Shown here: piece by piece, positions 1 to 6,322 of the stretch | How the letters are laid out: every line of letters begins with the position of its first letter | Position numbering within the stretch: the first letter of the stretch is position 1 | Source of the DNA: JBBQSN01 sp038213835 | Lineage (GTDB): Bacteria > Actinomycetota > Actinomycetes > Actinomycetales > CAWJMD01 | Assembly (NCBI GenBank): GCA_038213835.1 | Contig: JBBQSN010000140.1 | Location: 1-9,372, forward strand | Length of the DNA: 9,372 bases | Direction of reading: 5' to 3' | Translations under genes and position numbers: made by a program | Notes under the pieces: model-generated | What the model was told of the DNA's origin: nothing | Database searches by the model: none | What the model saw: only the letters and a program-made list of their open reading frames with translations

Positions 1-1
1 C

Positions 2-94
2 GAAGAACGGGACCTCGGTACCGTCATGACGGCGACACTGCACCACGGAGCACGCCTCGAGCCGGACCTCGTCGTCACGAACGTCGGATCCTGA
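2..94 (+). CDS. Possible C-terminal tail of an unidentified protein (partial)
   Basis: This reading frame is open from the window edge to a TGA at 92-94 and would encode 30 residues ending ARLEPDLVVTNVGS. I do not recognise the family. Third-position G/C is about three quarters, lower than in the clear genes of this window, so the coding case is weak. The reverse strand of the same stretch is also open and reads plausibly (a segment DGTEVPFF), so even the strand is uncertain. If real, the gene lies 47 nt upstream of the acetyltransferase in the same direction. The missing 5' part would settle it. Confidence 0.3.
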   Translation, partial: EERDLGTVMTATLHHGARLEPDLVVTNVGS

Positions 95-128
95 TCACCG
101 ACCCAGCAGATCTCCGTACGCGGACCAT

Positions 129-136
129 GGAGGTGG
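129..136 (+). promoter_or_regulatory. Ribosome binding site deciding the GNAT start
   Basis: GGAGGTGG ends 5 nt before the ATG at 142. An earlier in-frame ATG at 127 overlaps this motif and has no comparable site of its own, so 142 is the better start. Confidence 0.65.
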
Positions 137-141
137 CACTC

Positions 142-603
142 ATGTCCGACTGGCTCACCCTGGGTTTCGAGCACCCGCAACGCGTCGAGCTCCCGACCGG
201 CCACCACCTTCGACCCATCGCCGCCGAGGACGTCGACCTCGACTACCCGGCTGTCATGGGCTCGCGAGATCGCCTCTGGGCCCAGTACGGCGATGCATGG
301 GGCTGGCCCCCGGCGACCATGACGCACGAGCAGGACCGCGAGGACCTGGCCCGACACGCCCGTGAGGCGGACGCGCACCAGACCTTCAACTACGCGGTGC
401 TCGACGCGCAGGAGACACGACTGCTGGGCTGCGTCTACATCAACCCACCCAGCGAGCTCGACCCGCCTGGAGCCGACGCGGTCACCTCGTGGTGGGTCGT
501 CGACGACCAGGTCGGCACCGACCTGGACACGGCCCTCTCGGTGTTCGTGCCCCGGTGGCTGCGTGAGGTGTGGGGATTCCGGTCGGTGCACCAGGCACCC
601 TGA
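142..603 (+). CDS. GNAT-family N-acetyltransferase-like protein
   Basis: A 153-residue protein from ATG 142. It resembles a group of small actinobacterial GNAT proteins: an N-terminal LRPIAAEDVDLDYPAVM segment (residues 23-39), a central strand NYAVLDAQETRLLGCVYI (83-100) matching the GNAT beta-strands before the acetyl-CoA site, then SWWVVDDQVGTDLDTAL (116-132) and a helix ending PRWLREVWGF. The family transfers an acetyl group from acetyl-CoA to an amine; the substrate here is unknown. The usual Q/RxxGxG/A pyrophosphate-binding motif is not evident: the corresponding turn reads DDQVGTDLD. Activity is therefore uncertain. The protein stops soon after WGFRSVHQAP, so the C-terminus is short for a GNAT fold. 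The stop lies 19 nt before the palindrome that begins the next transcription unit. The assignment rests on remembered family pattern, not on a search. Confidence 0.68.
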   Translation: MSDWLTLGFEHPQRVELPTGHHLRPIAAEDVDLDYPAVMGSRDRLWAQYGDAWGWPPATMTHEQDREDLARHAREADAHQTFNYAVLDAQETRLLGCVYINPPSELDPPGADAVTSWWVVDDQVGTDLDTALSVFVPRWLREVWGFRSVHQAP

Positions 604-622
604 CGTCGCCGACACGAAACTT

Positions 623-640
623 CGCTACGTCTGCGTAGCG
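623..640 (+). promoter_or_regulatory. Perfect 18-bp palindromic operator, probable TetR site
   Basis: CGCTACG-TCTG-CGTAGCG: two perfectly complementary 7-bp arms around a 4-bp centre. It abuts the -10 hexamer at 641-646 and fills the -35/-10 spacer, where a bound repressor would block RNA polymerase. Length and symmetry suit a TetR-family dimer. The TetR gene at 2049-2669, last in the operon that starts here, is the natural candidate to bind it. Binding is inferred. Confidence 0.62.
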
Positions 641-646
641 TATAGT
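641..646 (+). promoter_or_regulatory. -10 element TATAGT of a probable leaderless promoter
   Basis: TATAGT matches the TATAAT consensus at five of six positions and fits the actinobacterial TANNNT pattern. Six bases (GGGTGC) separate it from ATG 653, so transcription starting about 7 nt downstream would begin at the A of the start codon. No Shine-Dalgarno sequence precedes this ATG, which fits leaderless translation. A convincing -35 is not visible. Confidence 0.55.
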
Positions 647-652
647 GGGTGC

Positions 653-1156
653 ATGACTCATGCCGCGCGCCCTGCTGTCGAACGTGTGCACCCGCCCAAG
701 GGCCCCTACCTGGTGGTGAACGCGGTGATGCGGTGGTTGCTGGCCGACGCTGGCCGAGCGAAGCGGGTGGGTGAGCACCTCCTTCTGCTGCACCTGACCG
801 GGCGGCGCAGTGGACGGGAGATCACCGTCCCGGTGGCCTACCGAACCACCGAGGGCGGCCCCTTGCTGGTGCTGACGAACTCGGTGTGGAGGTTGAACCT
901 GCGCGCAGCGAGCGAGGTGGAGCTCACCTGGCACGGTCGGCGCCGGCCGGCCACCGCCCGGCTGGTGGAGGACCCGGATGAGGTGGCTGAGGTGTACGGC
1001 GCTCTGATCGCCGCGACCGACCCGCGCAAGGCCGGGCGGCGGATGGGCATCCGGATCAATGTCAGGCGCGCGCCCACCCACGAAGAGCTGGCCGAGGCTG
1101 CCCGGCGCGAGGGCCTGTCGCTGGTCTACCTGTCGCCTGCGCTGGTCTCGGCGTGA
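653..1156 (+). CDS. Nitroreductase-family deazaflavin (F420)-dependent oxidoreductase
   Basis: A 167-residue protein of the DUF385/Ddn-like split beta-barrel family, which usually uses reduced F420 to reduce quinones, nitro compounds or other electrophiles. Visible hallmarks are LLLLHLTGRRSGREITVPVAYR (residues 43-64, the TGRxSG cofactor-phosphate region), a strand PLLVLTN (70-76), RLNLRAASEVEL (80-91, the family's NLxAxPxVxV element) and the C-terminal helix around DPDEVAEVYGAL (107-118). The usual GG..HPxWxxNL turn is altered here to TNSVWRLNL, so this is a divergent member. ATG 653 is chosen because it sits 6 nt after a -10 hexamer; the frame is open further upstream, but that part overlaps the GNAT gene. 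Its stop overlaps the next GTG by 4 nt. It is the first gene of a probable TetR-controlled operon. F420 use is inferred from the family. Confidence 0.86.
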   Translation: MTHAARPAVERVHPPKGPYLVVNAVMRWLLADAGRAKRVGEHLLLLHLTGRRSGREITVPVAYRTTEGGPLLVLTNSVWRLNLRAASEVELTWHGRRRPATARLVEDPDEVAEVYGALIAATDPRKAGRRMGIRINVRRAPTHEELAEAARREGLSLVYLSPALVSA

Positions 1157-2052
1157 ACGGCCCGGTCCTGGTCACCGGCGCGTCGGGCAACGTCGGCGGC
1201 GCCGTGGCGCGCTCCTTGCTGGCCGCCGGGTTCGACGTGCGGGCCGCGGGCACCACACCGGACGAACTCGAGAAGGCACTGCCTGGCGCGCACGGGGTGC
1301 GCCTGGACCTGACCGATCCGTCGACCTTCGGTGCCGCGGTGCAGGGAGCGGCCGCCGTGTTCCTGGTGCGACCTCCGGCGATCGCCCGAGTCGGCCCGAC
1401 GCTCAACGCGCTGGTCGACGTGGCCGTCGAGGCCGGGGTCGGGCACGTGGTGTTCTCCTCGGTCGCGGGCGCCGACACCAACCGGGTCGTGCCGCACCAC
1501 CGGGTGGAGGCCCATCTGCGCGCGGCGCCGGTGGACTGGACGATCCTGCGGCCGGGGTTCTTCGCCCAGAACCTGGCCGACGCCTACCGCACCGACATCG
1601 TCGAGGACGGGCGGATCTACCTGCCCGCCGGGGACGGGCGGGCCGCGTTCATCGATGCCCGGGACATCGGCGAGGTCGCCGCCGTGGTGCTCGCCGACCG
1701 GGGCGCGCACCGCGGCGCCGGATACACCTTGACCGGCCCTGAGGCGCTCGACTTCGACCAGGTCGCCGCGGTCCTGTCGGACGAGCTCGGCCGACCGATC
1801 ACCTACCAGCCCGCCACCGTTCTGGGATATGCCCGTCATCTGCGCCGCCGGGGGCTGCCGGTCGCCCAGATCCTGGTGCAGACGCTCCTGCACACGGGCC
1901 TGCGCCGAGGCCAGGCCGAGGCGGTCGACCCGACGGTGCAACGCCTGCTCGGCCGACCGGGCCGGACCCTGGAGCAGTACGTCGGCGAGCACCGCAGCAC
2001 CTGGCCCGCCACGACACCCGAGGCAGACCCCGCGCTGCGAGAGTCGTCGTGA
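1153..2052 (+). CDS. NmrA-like NAD(P)-binding protein (atypical SDR, QOR2-like)
   Basis: A 299-residue Rossmann-fold protein. The nucleotide-binding glycine motif VTGASGNVGGAVA is at residues 7-19, an acidic turn DLTD at 52-55, a strand VVFSSVAGAD at 99-108, and the NmrA/QOR2-type signature WTILRPGFFAQNL at 129-141. AAFIDARDIGEVAAVVL (164-180) is the element common to this subfamily. The classical SDR Tyr-x-x-x-Lys pair is not apparent: the position reads HHRVEAHL (115-122), as in many atypical SDRs that act as NAD(P)H:quinone oxidoreductases or redox sensors. The start is GTG 1153, overlapping the previous TGA by 4 nt, with no strong ribosome site, so translational coupling is likely. Its stop overlaps the TetR gene in the same way. 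It probably acts with the upstream F420-type reductase on a shared electrophile or quinone; this is inference. Confidence 0.88.
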   Translation: MNGPVLVTGASGNVGGAVARSLLAAGFDVRAAGTTPDELEKALPGAHGVRLDLTDPSTFGAAVQGAAAVFLVRPPAIARVGPTLNALVDVAVEAGVGHVVFSSVAGADTNRVVPHHRVEAHLRAAPVDWTILRPGFFAQNLADAYRTDIVEDGRIYLPAGDGRAAFIDARDIGEVAAVVLADRGAHRGAGYTLTGPEALDFDQVAAVLSDELGRPITYQPATVLGYARHLRRRGLPVAQILVQTLLHTGLRRGQAEAVDPTVQRLLGRPGRTLEQYVGEHRSTWPATTPEADPALRESS

Positions 2053-2669
2053 AACGCGCGCCGGAGACGGACCCGCGGGTGGTCCGGTCCCGAGCGTCGG
2101 TCCTCGCGGCCGCCCTGGAGCTGATGTCCACGAGGGGGATCGCCGGTACGACCATCGAAGCGGTCGCCGCCCGCTCGGGCGTGGCCAAGACCACCATCTA
2201 CCGGCAGTGGGACAACCACCAGGCCCTGGCGCTGGACGCGTTCGCCTCGCTCCTGGACGCACCCACCACGCCCGACACCGGGACCCTGCGCGACGACCTG
2301 CTCGAGCTGGTCCGGGGCCTGGCTCGGGCCCTGACCGACAGTCCCGCAGCGGCACTGATGCCCGTTCTGATCGACGCCGCCGAGCGCAACGCCACCTTCG
2401 CCGCCGTGCATCACCAGGAGGCCGCACGGCGACACCAGGCGGCGAGCACGGCCGTGACCCGCGCAGTCCACCGCGGCGAGCTGTCACCGGATGTCGACCC
2501 GGCTGACGTGATCGACCTGCTCGCCGGCCCGATCTTCTACCGACGCTACGTCTCCCGAGGCACGGTGGACGAGGCCTTCGCCGACCTCGTCGTCGACCGT
2601 GTCCTGACCGGACTGCGCGCCCGGGCGAGGCACAGGCACTCGCCGCCAGGTCGACAGTCCTCTCGGTGA
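2049..2669 (+). CDS. TetR/AcrR-family transcriptional repressor
   Basis: A 206-residue regulator. The N-terminal TetR DNA-binding domain spans about residues 12-60: helix 1 SRASVLAAALELMSTRG, then the helix-turn-helix TTIEAVAARSGVAKTTIYRQW (34-54). The C-terminal half looks like the TetR_C_11-type ligand domain (PAAALMPVLIDAAERN, GELSPDVDPADVIDLLAGPIFYRRYV). The start is GTG 2049, in a 4-nt GTGA overlap with the NmrA-like gene, so it is the third gene of the operon and probably translationally coupled. Such placement is typical of a repressor controlling its own transcription unit. The palindrome at 623-640 in the operon promoter is the best candidate operator, with derepression by a small electrophilic or quinone-like ligand as the expected signal. 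The ligand cannot be read from sequence. The C-terminal tail after residue 195 is basic and probably disordered. Confidence 0.92.
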   Translation: MKRAPETDPRVVRSRASVLAAALELMSTRGIAGTTIEAVAARSGVAKTTIYRQWDNHQALALDAFASLLDAPTTPDTGTLRDDLLELVRGLARALTDSPAAALMPVLIDAAERNATFAAVHHQEAARRHQAASTAVTRAVHRGELSPDVDPADVIDLLAGPIFYRRYVSRGTVDEAFADLVVDRVLTGLRARARHRHSPPGRQSSR

Positions 2670-2670
2670 T

Positions 2671-2689
2671 GACGGCCGAGGCTGCCGTC
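2671..2689. terminator. Hairpin between convergent TetR and GGDEF genes
   Basis: GACGGC and GCCGTC (2671-2676 and 2684-2689) form a 6-bp stem with a 7-nt loop, placed exactly between the two convergent stop codons (TGA 2667-2669, TCA 2694-2696). An alternative TGACG/CGTCA pairing (2670-2674 with 2692-2696) also exists. There is no T tract. It is a modest candidate for a bidirectional terminator. Confidence 0.42.
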
Positions 2690-2693
2690 GGCG

Positions 2694-3605
2694 TCAGCGG
2701 GTGCGCCGCGGCCGGGCTCGCTTCACCGCGTACATCGCTTCGTCGGCCCTGCGCATGACGACCGGGGAGGCCTCGCCGGCAGCGGCCACGGTCATTCCGA
2801 CGCTGCCCGGGACGCTCAGCAGGTGGCCGTGGACCAGGTGCGGTTCCGCCAGCACCTCGGAGACCAGCTCACTCAGCTGCCCGAGGGCATCGCACGACGG
2901 GCGGCGGGAGAGGACGGCGAACTCGTCACCGCCCAGCCGCGCGACGACGTCCTGCGGCTCGGCCACGGTCCCCAGCCGGTGCGCCGCGGCGAGCAGGACC
3001 TCGTCCCCCGCCTCGTGCCCGTAGGTGTCGTTGACCGCCTTGAAGCCGTCGAGGTCGAGGAACAGCACGCCGAGCTGTCCGGCGCTCCCGCGGCTGCCGA
3101 GCGCCGAGTCGAGGCGTGCGGCGAACAGCCTGCGGTTCGCCAGGCCCGTCAGTGGGTCGTGGGCCGCTTGGTGGGCGATGACCTCCTCGGCGGTCTTGCG
3201 TCGGGTGATGTTGACGTGCGAGACGACCGCGCCCTGCAGCGGCCCGGAGAGCCGGTTGATCCGCAGGAGGAACCAGCGACCTGCCGCTGGTGACGGGCAG
3301 GGGTATTCCAGCTCGCTCTGGACCGTCTCGCCGGCGAGCACCGCGCGCAGGCCGTCAACGACCCTGACCGCGTCCGTGCATCCGGCTTGGGCGGCCCTGC
3401 TGCACACGGCCAGGTAGTCCACCCCCACACCCGTCGTCTCCGGACGCCCGCCGTTGTCCATCGCGAACATCCGCCAGGCGTGGTTGACCGACACGATGCG
3501 GCCGGTCTCGTCGACCACCGCCGTCGCGTCGGGCAGGGAGTCCAGCACCGTGTTGGACAGCTCGGAGCTCATCAGCCCGCCAACCTCGTAGGAGTCGATG
3601 GTCAT
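2694..3605 (-). CDS. PAS-GGDEF diguanylate cyclase
   Basis: A 303-residue soluble protein; no membrane segment is visible. Residues 18-132 form a PAS sensor (VLDSLPDATAVVDETGRIVSVN, WRMFAMDN, ending VVSHVNITRRKTAEE). A GGDEF domain follows, opening HDPLTGLANRR (149-159), with LDLDGFKAVND (183-193), the active-site motif RLGGDEF (223-229) and the closing ADEAMYAVK (287-295). All the usual signature residues for making cyclic di-GMP from two GTP are present. The product-inhibition site RxxD, five residues before GGDEF, reads EPQD (216-219), so the key arginine is lost and feedback inhibition may be weak. The start at 3605 is set by GGAGGTG 7 nt upstream; the frame is open further upstream, but that part overlaps the neighbouring regulator. 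It has no EAL domain. The ligand of the PAS domain is unknown. It lies 136 nt downstream of the XRE regulator in the same direction. Confidence 0.93.
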   Translation of the reverse strand: MTIDSYEVGGLMSSELSNTVLDSLPDATAVVDETGRIVSVNHAWRMFAMDNGGRPETTGVGVDYLAVCSRAAQAGCTDAVRVVDGLRAVLAGETVQSELEYPCPSPAAGRWFLLRINRLSGPLQGAVVSHVNITRRKTAEEVIAHQAAHDPLTGLANRRLFAARLDSALGSRGSAGQLGVLFLDLDGFKAVNDTYGHEAGDEVLLAAAHRLGTVAEPQDVVARLGGDEFAVLSRRPSCDALGQLSELVSEVLAEPHLVHGHLLSVPGSVGMTVAAAGEASPVVMRRADEAMYAVKRARPRRTR

Positions 3606-3612
3606 CTCGGAA

Positions 3613-3619
3613 CACCTCC
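3613..3619 (-). promoter_or_regulatory. Ribosome binding site of the GGDEF gene
   Basis: On the minus strand this reads GGAGGTG, 7 nt before ATG 3605. It decides this start over the upstream open frame and over the internal Met at residue 12. Confidence 0.75.
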
Positions 3620-3741
3620 GCCTCAGGATCGACGCGAGCCACCCGGAACTGAAGGTCCAGAGACCGATCCTTCTGTGCGCCGGCAACGGGGCCGCGACCC
3701 GACCGCCCCTGCACCTACCACGGCGACCATGCGTGGCCAGG

Positions 3742-4599
3742 TCAGCCGGGAGGCGGGTGCACGGCCCGCAACCGTCTGCTCCGGGGTCGGGCCAGGGCCG
3801 CGCACGCATCGCGCGTTCGGTCGTCGGCGGGGACGTAGACCATGGACAGCAGGCCCTCGCCGGCGAGCTCCATCGACTCGTTGAAGAACGCGAGCTCCCC
3901 GTGGGTGGGGTGCGCGAAGCGCTTGCGGGGTGCTCTCGGCGTCGCCACGTCGTGCTCGGCCCCCCACTGCCGGAACTGCGGGCTGTGCTCGCGCAGGTCG
4001 TCGAGAACCTCCTGCACGCGCCACACGTCGGGGAACCACGCTCTGACACCGCGCAGGTGGGCGACGGCCTCACGGGCGATGACCTCCCCGTCCACCCACA
4101 GGTCGCGCATCCGGGGGTCGAGCAGGATCATCCGGGCCAGGTTGCGCTCCGGCGGCGGCAGGGTCGCCGGGTCGATCCACAGCACCGACGTCGCGTCGTT
4201 CCACGCCACGAAGTCCCCGACCGGGGTCACGACGTATGCCGGCGCCGGCATCAGGGTGTCGAGCAGACCTGTCACCGAACGCCGCAGCTCAGGGGACGTC
4301 TCGTAGGCCCTCGCCTCGGCGATGCCGGCCAGGAAGTGCAGGTGCGAGCATTCGTCCGGCCCGAGGGCCAGCGCGTCGGCGAGGCACCGCACGATGGCCG
4401 GCGACGGGTGCAGGTCGCGGCCCTGCTCCAGGCGGGTGTAGTAGTCGACGCTGACACCCGCCAGCGCCGCGACCTCCTCGCGACGCAAGCCGCGCGTGCG
4501 GCGGCGTCCGTGCACGGGAAGACCGACGTCCTGCGGCCCCACGCGCTCGCGCCGCGACCGCAGGAACGCACCGAGGCCGTCCTCGTCGCCGCTCGCCAT
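3742..4599 (-). CDS. XRE-type helix-turn-helix regulator with MmyB-like ligand-binding domain
   Basis: A 285-residue regulator. The N-terminal HTH has the hallmark of this family: LGAFLRSRRERV (9-20), TRGLRREEVAALAGVSVDYYTRLEQGRD (35-62). The C-terminal MmyB/MLTR-type domain runs from about residue 100 to the end, with PAYVVTPVGDFVAWNDA, the run RNLARMILLDPRMRDLW and the closing HPTHGELAFFNESMEL...LLSMVYVP. That domain is thought to bind hydrophobic small molecules such as fatty acids. Members usually sit divergent to an oxidoreductase and control it, which matches the layout here: the VOC and dehydrogenase genes diverge from it across 154 nt. The start at 4599 is 6 nt after a CATACT -10-like hexamer with no Shine-Dalgarno, so it may be leaderless. 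The protein is full length, with intact motifs. Target genes are inferred from position only. Confidence 0.93.
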   Translation of the reverse strand: MASGDEDGLGAFLRSRRERVGPQDVGLPVHGRRRTRGLRREEVAALAGVSVDYYTRLEQGRDLHPSPAIVRCLADALALGPDECSHLHFLAGIAEARAYETSPELRRSVTGLLDTLMPAPAYVVTPVGDFVAWNDATSVLWIDPATLPPPERNLARMILLDPRMRDLWVDGEVIAREAVAHLRGVRAWFPDVWRVQEVLDDLREHSPQFRQWGAEHDVATPRAPRKRFAHPTHGELAFFNESMELAGEGLLSMVYVPADDRTRDACAALARPRSRRLRAVHPPPG

Positions 4600-4605
4600 G
4601 GAACG

Positions 4606-4611
4606 AGTATG
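4606..4611 (-). promoter_or_regulatory. -10-like hexamer CATACT of the MmyB-type regulator, probable leaderless start
   Basis: On the minus strand CATACT is followed by six bases (CGTTCC) and then ATG 4599, the same spacing seen before the gene at 653. No clear -35 is seen. The rest of the 4600-4753 interval must also hold the promoter of the divergent VOC operon, but I see no convincing hexamers for it. Confidence 0.4.
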
Positions 4612-4753
4612 GGCGCCCCCCGACCCACGCGGGTGGCCGTGCGAGGGCCACCCTCCGGCACCGGCCGTGCGCCGGTCTGGCCGGCCGCCCGGTGCGACCC
4701 CACGCTGGGCGACGGCGCACGACCAGGCGCGCCACCTCCCGAGAGGAACCGCC

Positions 4754-5110
4754 ATGCAGACCATCTGGATCGAGCTCCCCGCCCTCGACATCGAGCGGGC
4801 ACGCGACTTCTACGCAACCGTCTTCGGCCACGAGCCGACGCCCGTCAACGACGACGGGACCCGGGCCATGACCGTCAACCCCGGCCTCCCGACCGTCTCG
4901 CTGAACCAGACGGCGGGTTTCGAGCCGGGCGCCCACGGCCCGCTGCCCGTCTTCGACCTCGACGAGCCCCTGTCACCGGTCGTGCAGCGGGCGCTCGCAG
5001 CCGGCGCCCGCGTGGTCGAGCCGCTGAACCAGCGCGGTGAGTACGGTTGGTTCGCCCTCCTGCGCGACACCGAGGGCAACCACGTCTACCTCCACAGCTC
5101 TGCACGCTGA
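4754..5110 (+). CDS. VOC-family (glyoxalase/bleomycin-resistance fold) protein
   Basis: A 118-residue single vicinal-oxygen-chelate protein. It has the typical opening strand and helix IWIELPALDIERARDFYATVFG (residues 4-25), a middle strand MTVNPGLPTVSLNQ, and the closing hairpin GEYGWFALLRDTEGNHVYLHS (95-115), the usual end of a VOC module. Such proteins bind a divalent metal and act as lyases, dioxygenases or drug-binding proteins; the substrate cannot be told here. Candidate metal ligands are Glu7 in the first strand and the acidic residues of the closing hairpin, tentatively. A GAGAGGAA ribosome site (4741-4748) precedes ATG 4754. It is the first gene of a plus-strand pair with the dehydrogenase 20 nt downstream, and it is divergent from the MmyB-type regulator, its likely controller. 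Confidence 0.9.
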   Translation: MQTIWIELPALDIERARDFYATVFGHEPTPVNDDGTRAMTVNPGLPTVSLNQTAGFEPGAHGPLPVFDLDEPLSPVVQRALAAGARVVEPLNQRGEYGWFALLRDTEGNHVYLHSSAR

Positions 5111-5130
5111 GCGCCGGAAAGGTCGCCGAC

Positions 5131-6001
5131 ATGAGGATCACGTTCCTGGGCCTCGGCCGGATGGGCCGCCAGCTCGTCATCCACGTGCTGGACGCCGGCC
5201 ACGACGTGGCCGTGTGGAACCGCTCTCCGGAGGCCTGCGCGCGGCAGTCGATCGGGGTGCTCGGCTGGGGGCGACGGCCGCGGCGGCCGTCGAGGGCGCC
5301 GAGATCGTGGTCTCGGTGCTCTTCGGCCCCGAAGCGGTTCGCGAGGTCGTGCTCGACGGCGTCGACACGTTCGCCCCCGGAGCACTGTTGGTGGACGTCA
5401 CCACGGTCGGTCCCGACGACGCCCGCCGCCAGGCTGCGTGGGCGCTCGGGCACGGGGTGCGCTACGTGCAGTCCCCCGTGCTCGGCACGCTCGCGCCCGC
5501 CCGGGCCCGGTCGCTCGGCGTGCTCCTCGGCGGGGACCCGGCCGATGTCGCAGCGGCCCGCACGGTCACGGACCTGTGGGCCGACCCTGAGCGGGTCTTC
5601 GTGCTCGCCTCGGCCGACCGGGCAGCCGCCGGCAAGCTGGCGGTCAACCTGGGCCTCGCGGTGTCGATGCAGGGCCTCGCCGAGGCCTCCAGGTCGGCGC
5701 CTCGGGCGGCCTGGACGCCGGCGACGTCCTGGACCTCGTCGTGAAGACACCGCTCGCCGGGATCGCCGCCGCCAAGGGCGCCACCGTGCTGTCGGACGGG
5801 TACGACGACGCGCAGTTCACCGTGAACGCGCTCGCCAAGGACCTCGGCCTGATGCTCGACGCCACACCGGGGCTCCCGGCGGCCGAGGCCGCGCGAGCCC
5901 GCTTGATCGCGGCCGACGACGCAGGACTCGGAGAGAGCGACTTCGCGGTGCTCGCCCGGGCACCGATCGACCGGGGCGACACGACCCGGGCCGAGCAGTG
6001 A
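5131..6001 (+). pseudogene. NAD(P)-dependent beta-hydroxyacid / 6-phosphogluconate dehydrogenase-like protein, two -1 frameshifts
   Basis: The reconstructed product is about 290 residues, normal for this family. The first segment starts at ATG 5131 (GGAAAGG site 8 nt before) and reads MRITFLGLGRMGRQLV with the GxGxxG cofactor site, up to VWNRSPEACA. The reading frame must then drop one base near 5238-5245 to continue AVDRGARLGATAAAAVEGAE, with SPVLGTLAPARARSLGVLLGG (substrate region) and GKLAVNLGLA, which holds the catalytic Lys of the KxxxN motif. A second -1 shift near 5685-5692 leads into QVGASGGLDAGDVLDLVVKTPLAG and on to TGA 5999-6001. Retained Lys argues for a beta-hydroxyacid dehydrogenase rather than an imine reductase. 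Codon bias and motifs are intact on all three segments, so the shifts are either very recent or base-calling errors. Its position after the VOC gene suggests a shared, MmyB-controlled operon. Confidence 0.85.
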
Positions 6002-6207
6002 CATCCGGTGCAGCTGCCCACGCTGTCCAGAGGGAGCATCCCCGGGTTGCGTCACGACAGCGCACGTGGTTCTGTCACGCCCGGGGGTCGGCGGGCACCA
6101 CGAGGTGTCGACAGGGCACCGACGTCGGCCACGCGCACTGACACGAGTGGGCGAGGACGTCGCCGACGACCCTGCCAGCGCCCGACGCGCATGCCGAAGG
6201 AGTCACC
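6002..6207. other. Intergenic region before the micro-protein/phosphatase operon
   Basis: No supported gene. It contains an inverted repeat CCCCGGG (6040-6046) / CCCGGGG (6080-6086) with a 33-nt loop, a weak terminator candidate for the upstream pair. The promoter of the next operon should lie here, but I find no convincing -35/-10 pair and no clear stress-sigma motif. Confidence 0.4.
6196..6202 (+). promoter_or_regulatory. Ribosome binding site of the 31-residue membrane protein
   Basis: GAAGGAG followed by 5 nt and GTG 6208. This strong, well-spaced site is a main reason to accept so short a gene. Confidence 0.7.
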
Positions 6208-6303
6208 GTGTTCTTCTTCTCCAACCGAGTGGGTTGTCTGGGCTCGATCCTGATCTCCGTGGTCGTGACCGTCATCCTGCTGCTGGTGTTCGGGGTCTTG
6301 TAG
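6208..6303 (+). CDS. 31-residue single-span membrane micro-protein
   Basis: A GTG start with a strong GAAGGAG site, TAG stop at 6301-6303, 31 residues. The product begins MFFFSNRVGCLGS and continues as an uninterrupted hydrophobic helix ILISVVVTVILLLVFGVL (residues 14-31). There is thus one membrane span that reaches the C-terminus, with a single short N-terminal basic residue (Arg7) and Cys10. I have a general impression that tiny proteins with an SNRxGCLGS start recur in actinobacteria but cannot verify it. The stop is 19 nt before the GTG of the SpoIIE phosphatase, whose own ribosome site lies in that gap, so the two are almost certainly co-transcribed. Possible roles are a membrane tether or modulator of the phosphatase, or an unrelated small membrane protein. 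It is too short for routine gene callers to report reliably. Confidence 0.74.
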   Translation: MFFFSNRVGCLGSILISVVVTVILLLVFGVL

Positions 6304-6322
6304 ACAAGAGGAGGCGATCCAC

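Noticed and set aside
362..652. Upstream extension of the deazaflavin-dependent reductase
   Set aside because: This part overlaps the GNAT gene in another frame and is Arg/Ser/Thr-rich; the family N-terminus and the promoter both fit ATG 653.
1126..2487. 453-codon open frame on the minus strand
   Set aside because: It is antisense to the NmrA-like and TetR genes, has repetitive Arg/Gly/Pro composition and no recognisable domain; it is a GC-bias shadow.
3606..4073. N-terminal extension of the GGDEF protein (156 further codons)
   Set aside because: It overlaps the end of the MmyB-type regulator in another frame, is Ser/Arg/Pro-rich without domain character, and a strong ribosome site marks ATG 3605.
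3598..5040. 480-codon plus-strand open frame
   Set aside because: It is antisense to the MmyB-type regulator and out of frame with the VOC gene; low-complexity translation.
6040..6086. Inverted repeat as a firm terminator
   Set aside because: Arms are only 7 bp with a 33-nt loop and CCCGGG is self-palindromic, so chance occurrence is likely; mentioned only in the gap entry.
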